Positions 60,982 to 64,000 of a stretch of DNA of 64,000 nucleotides are shown one piece after another. The translations under genes and the position numbers were made by a program. This DNA is from Tritrichomonas musculus (lineage: Eukaryota > Parabasalia > Tritrichomonadida > Tritrichomonadidae): positions 6,014,001-6,078,000 of the forward strand of contig JAPFFF010000001.1 in the NCBI GenBank assembly GCA_039105265.1, written 5' to 3'. Under the pieces are notes generated by a model. The model did not search any database, was not told where the DNA came from, and saw only the letters and a program-made list of their open reading frames with translations. The first letter of the stretch is position 1. Each line of letters begins with the position of its first letter.

Positions 60982-63900
60982 ATGTCTTTGGCACTGTATT
61001 CTGCAAAGAGCAAGGTGGCATCTAAACTTAAAGCAAATGGTTTTGAAATATGTGAAGGAGAAGATGAAGATGGAAATGAACAAATAAATATTACTCAAGA
61101 TGATAAACCAAATGAATACCCAAAATTTAATTGTCTATACAATAAAGCTGAAGTTGATGCAAGAGTGGTAAACGATTACATTGAAAATGGAGGCAGTCTT
61201 GAAGGATTCGGCGACGTTCCAATAACTGAAAAATCTACACAAATACTTGAATATAGAGCGCCAGAAAATATATTGATGGAAGTGAAATCAGAACAAGTAG
61301 AGTCCAACAGAGAGCTTATCAAAGATGAATTATGTGTTAATACATTCAATGACATTATCGAAGCGGAATCAAAAACCTGTGAAGCTGTCCATGATATGTA
61401 CAACGAATTGATGTGTGCAGCTGACGGATATGAACAAGTAGTATTGGATGAAGATAAAGGGCAATGTGATGTTATAAAGTATGTTCAAACTCCTACTGCA
61501 CCACCAAAACCTTCTCCAACTGAACCTTTCCTTCATTACAAACCATTTTATAATTTAGCTGATATGTTGATGAATATTATGAAGAATGAAAAAAAGAATC
61601 AATCCATAAAAAGGATATTATATGATGTATTTAACGAAACAAACTTAACAAAGATAATAAATGGAACAAAGCAATATCATTACAATCCTGAAAATCATAC
61701 TCTTCAAACAATAGGATATAAATATAAAAATAGTACAGAAGAAGTTAAAGCAGACCAGTTAGTGGAGGTAAGCAGCCCTGGTGAATTCATCGATATCTAT
61801 ACGCAAAACCAAAAAGATAATTACTTAAATTATCCAAAAATAATTCAAAATCTATTGTTATCTAGTGTTCTTGGATATGGGCTGGCATCGGCTCTAAAAC
61901 TATTTACGACATCATTAACTGTAGACCATACAATAAAAGTTGACAATATCGATGGTACAAAAGTAAAGGTCAGTTTAAATCAATTCCTAAATGATGTCCA
62001 GCTGAATATAAATAATATAATAGTATCATTAAACTATTGGGCTGATTATTGTTCAAAAATAAAATCATGCAATTGTAATCAAGATGGAGAGAATAATTTT
62101 GAAGATGAGAACGATGCTATATTTGTTGAATTGTTAGCTGATTTGTATGATAGAGTGGATGAGGTTCAAGACCATCTTCAGGTACATGATATTAGTCGTT
62201 TACATTTTGACAACCAGGCCCAATTGGCTCAATCACAGGTAGTTGACTTTTCGATTTACAATAATAATGATGGTATAAATGATTTGGTAAATCAATATCA
62301 AAAACAAAATCAGCAGATTGATGCAAATATAAAGCATACCAATTTCATGAATGATAGGTCTTTTGATGTTGAACATGATGAAATATATTATTGGTCAGCC
62401 CTCTTTCATAGATGGGTTTTATTAACTGAGAGTGGGTATTCATTAGATGATTTCCCTTCTGGCTGGAGAACAAATAGAAGCTTTGATGCGCCTCCTTCAT
62501 TTATATTTGATGTGGACAGACAAAACTGGATTCAAATTATGATTACCGATTTTGATAATAAATGTCAAGGTTGGAGGAATAATGAAGATAGAATGAGTGT
62601 GGCTGTCTATACAGCCTTTATGGCTAACAATACAAAAAACAAAGAAGGTGATATTATATGGGATGAAAATGAAAATGAATGGATTTACTGCAATAGTGCT
62701 GTTAGTCCTTTGAGTATTGACATCGGCACACCACCAAAACAGCCTGATGACTCTGTTTCTATTCCAGGTTCAGATAGTGAATCATTCAAGAAAGCTTTAG
62801 AAGTATATGGAAGCAATTATATTGAGCCACCAAATAACTATCAGTTTAAAAAAGAAAAACCAGTATATGGTGATGTTAATATCAAAGCAAATCTAAATAT
62901 CAATGGATTGATTAATGGTGTAGATATATCGAATTTATCATCAGGTGATTCTAATTTTACGATTGAATCAGGATTAGCAGATTTATTTATTGAAAATGGA
63001 ATGATAACACAAATAACAGATACCATTAATAATATTGACTGTAATATTTTAATTATTGATGTACCTGAAGAAAGAAAGAATGGTTTCTTAAATTGGAACA
63101 GACCAATATTTAAAATTGTTTTAAGAAAGAATGTTATTTACGATGAAGAAGGAAGATACATTAAAGAATTTTACATCTCTTCGAGAAATAATAAAATAGT
63201 CTGTCCAGTCATTACGTATGATATAGACCAAAAATATTGCATCATAAATGATAACTCTTTTACTATGACTCGTTCAATAGGACCTGCTGACCAAAGCAAA
63301 TTAGATGGAAAATTTTTTATAGCATTTGATAAAAGATTACCATTCGATCCACGTACATTATATATTAATGGTGATTTAAGTATTATGAACCAATTCACTC
63401 CAACTGCATTAAAAACTGATAAAGCAATTAAATGTTCTGTTATCGAGGCTGATAATGCACTCAAATTACATAAATCGGATGTTCATTATTTCTATAAACC
63501 ATCAATAATTACAGAAGATAATGAATTTTATAAAATGGTGTTCTCAGTTGATTCAAATTATAATATACCAAGTAATTTAGAATTCATTTTCAAAGAATAT
63601 TGTTTTGGCAATACATGGTCTTTAATGTGGAAAAACGATGATAATAACGCTAATAAAGGATATTGGACAGGTTATAATTGTCAAGGATGTTATAATAAAA
63701 GTATTAAAACATTGTGTCAAACTACATGCAGATTATATGGATTAACAGCATCAGCATATGCTTTATGTACGGGAGCAATAATTATGGTCAAAGATGATGA
63801 ACTAAATAATAAAATAGTAGAGAAAGATGACAAAGGATTAATGCATGCTCTTTGGAATGTATGCACTAGAGAATTCAAGGTGTTATTAAAAGATGGAACA

Positions 63901-64000
63901 GAAAAAGATGCTTCAGATTATCATTTTCAACTAAGAATAAGCATTGATAATACGGGAAAAATATTTAACAATACATCATATCCTAAATATTCAACTCTAC
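60982..64000 (+). CDS. Giant fibre-like structural protein of element C (at least 1006 aa, runs off the window)
   Basis: The frame starts at ATG 60982 and has no stop up to the window end. The N-terminus (LALYSAKSK, GEDEDGNEQINITQDD, FNCLYNKAEV) and a later block (YGDVNIKANLNINGLINGVD, then FKIVLRKNVIYDEEG, FYISSRNNKIVCPVIT) match the 429-residue protein of element B. Between them C has about 200 extra residues, and after them at least 340 more, including Cys/Trp-rich sequence (NTWSLMWKNDDNN, TGYNCQGCYNKSIKTLC). The long linker and beta-rich end recall attachment fibres. Function is inferred. Confidence 0.65.
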   Translation, partial: MSLALYSAKSKVASKLKANGFEICEGEDEDGNEQINITQDDKPNEYPKFNCLYNKAEVDARVVNDYIENGGSLEGFGDVPITEKSTQILEYRAPENILMEVKSEQVESNRELIKDELCVNTFNDIIEAESKTCEAVHDMYNELMCAADGYEQVVLDEDKGQCDVIKYVQTPTAPPKPSPTEPFLHYKPFYNLADMLMNIMKNEKKNQSIKRILYDVFNETNLTKIINGTKQYHYNPENHTLQTIGYKYKNSTEEVKADQLVEVSSPGEFIDIYTQNQKDNYLNYPKIIQNLLLSSVLGYGLASALKLFTTSLTVDHTIKVDNIDGTKVKVSLNQFLNDVQLNINNIIVSLNYWADYCSKIKSCNCNQDGENNFEDENDAIFVELLADLYDRVDEVQDHLQVHDISRLHFDNQAQLAQSQVVDFSIYNNNDGINDLVNQYQKQNQQIDANIKHTNFMNDRSFDVEHDEIYYWSALFHRWVLLTESGYSLDDFPSGWRTNRSFDAPPSFIFDVDRQNWIQIMITDFDNKCQGWRNNEDRMSVAVYTAFMANNTKNKEGDIIWDENENEWIYCNSAVSPLSIDIGTPPKQPDDSVSIPGSDSESFKKALEVYGSNYIEPPNNYQFKKEKPVYGDVNIKANLNINGLINGVDISNLSSGDSNFTIESGLADLFIENGMITQITDTINNIDCNILIIDVPEERKNGFLNWNRPIFKIVLRKNVIYDEEGRYIKEFYISSRNNKIVCPVITYDIDQKYCIINDNSFTMTRSIGPADQSKLDGKFFIAFDKRLPFDPRTLYINGDLSIMNQFTPTALKTDKAIKCSVIEADNALKLHKSDVHYFYKPSIITEDNEFYKMVFSVDSNYNIPSNLEFIFKEYCFGNTWSLMWKNDDNNANKGYWTGYNCQGCYNKSIKTLCQTTCRLYGLTASAYALCTGAIIMVKDDELNNKIVEKDDKGLMHALWNVCTREFKVLLKDGTEKDASDYHFQLRISIDNTGKIFNNTSYPKYSTL

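Larger units (their letters stand above)
55366..64000. mobile_element. Polinton/Maverick-type element C, whole in its visible part
   Basis: Parts: short protein (+), TIR-bounded cassette with one gene (-, 55521-56682), family-B DNA polymerase (-), GIY-YIG protein (+), capsid-like protein (-) and a giant fibre-like frame (+) that runs off the window. Orientation is the same as in B. The visible genes are open, so the element looks whole as far as it can be seen and younger than B. ATPase, integrase and major capsid genes would lie beyond 64000 if present. The left terminus is not defined. Confidence 0.8.

Overview
The window looks like nuclear DNA of a parabasalid (trichomonad) flagellate, probably Tritrichomonas-like. 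The evidence is very AT-rich spacer DNA with compact genes, a BspA-type leucine-rich-repeat surface protein, a protein with what looks like the trichomonad initiator-binding (IBP39-type) domain, a 34-nt intron whose 3' end resembles the trichomonad CTAAC...AG motif, and Maverick/Polinton-type elements, which are abundant in this lineage. The species is an inference.

Region 1 (about 2.3-31.5 kb) is host sequence. In order it holds a coiled-coil protein (-), a choline-transporter-like membrane protein (+), a tandem-PHD/SET-like chromatin protein (-), a DYRK/YAK1-type kinase with a tiny intron (+), a coiled-coil protein (+), a LisH-RasGEF protein (+), a 1685-residue helical protein (+), a small tail-anchored protein (+), an IBP39-like factor (+), a 1492-residue BspA-like surface protein (-) and a small basic protein (-). 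Two non-autonomous terminal-inverted-repeat (TIR) elements, each with an apparent 8-bp target duplication, lie in the spacers at 4467-5371 and 22912-24055.

Region 2 (31.5-41.3 kb) is a gene desert of extreme AT content. It is layered: many inverted-repeat pairs and small hairpin elements sit inside one another, the outermost pair spanning about 34.35-40.22 kb. I read it as a pile of dead DNA transposons.

Region 3 (41.3-64 kb) is GC-richer and consists of three Polinton/Maverick-type fossils. A is a remnant at 41.3-43.3 kb in the opposite orientation to B. B (43.3-54.1 kb) has a broken protein-primed DNA polymerase, a packaging ATPase, an HNH nuclease, capsid-like and fibre-like genes. C (from about 55.3 kb past the window end) has an intact-looking polymerase, a GIY-YIG protein, a capsid-like protein and a very large fibre-like open frame. 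B and C share a divergent pair of structural genes separated by exactly 18 bp. In C, a gene of unknown function is enclosed by its own 38-bp inverted repeats immediately beside the polymerase gene; it is the most unusual object in the window.

Several open frames begin at TTG or GTG. I moved the starts to internal ATGs where these made better sense and say so in each entry. No rRNA, credible tRNA or CRISPR array was found.
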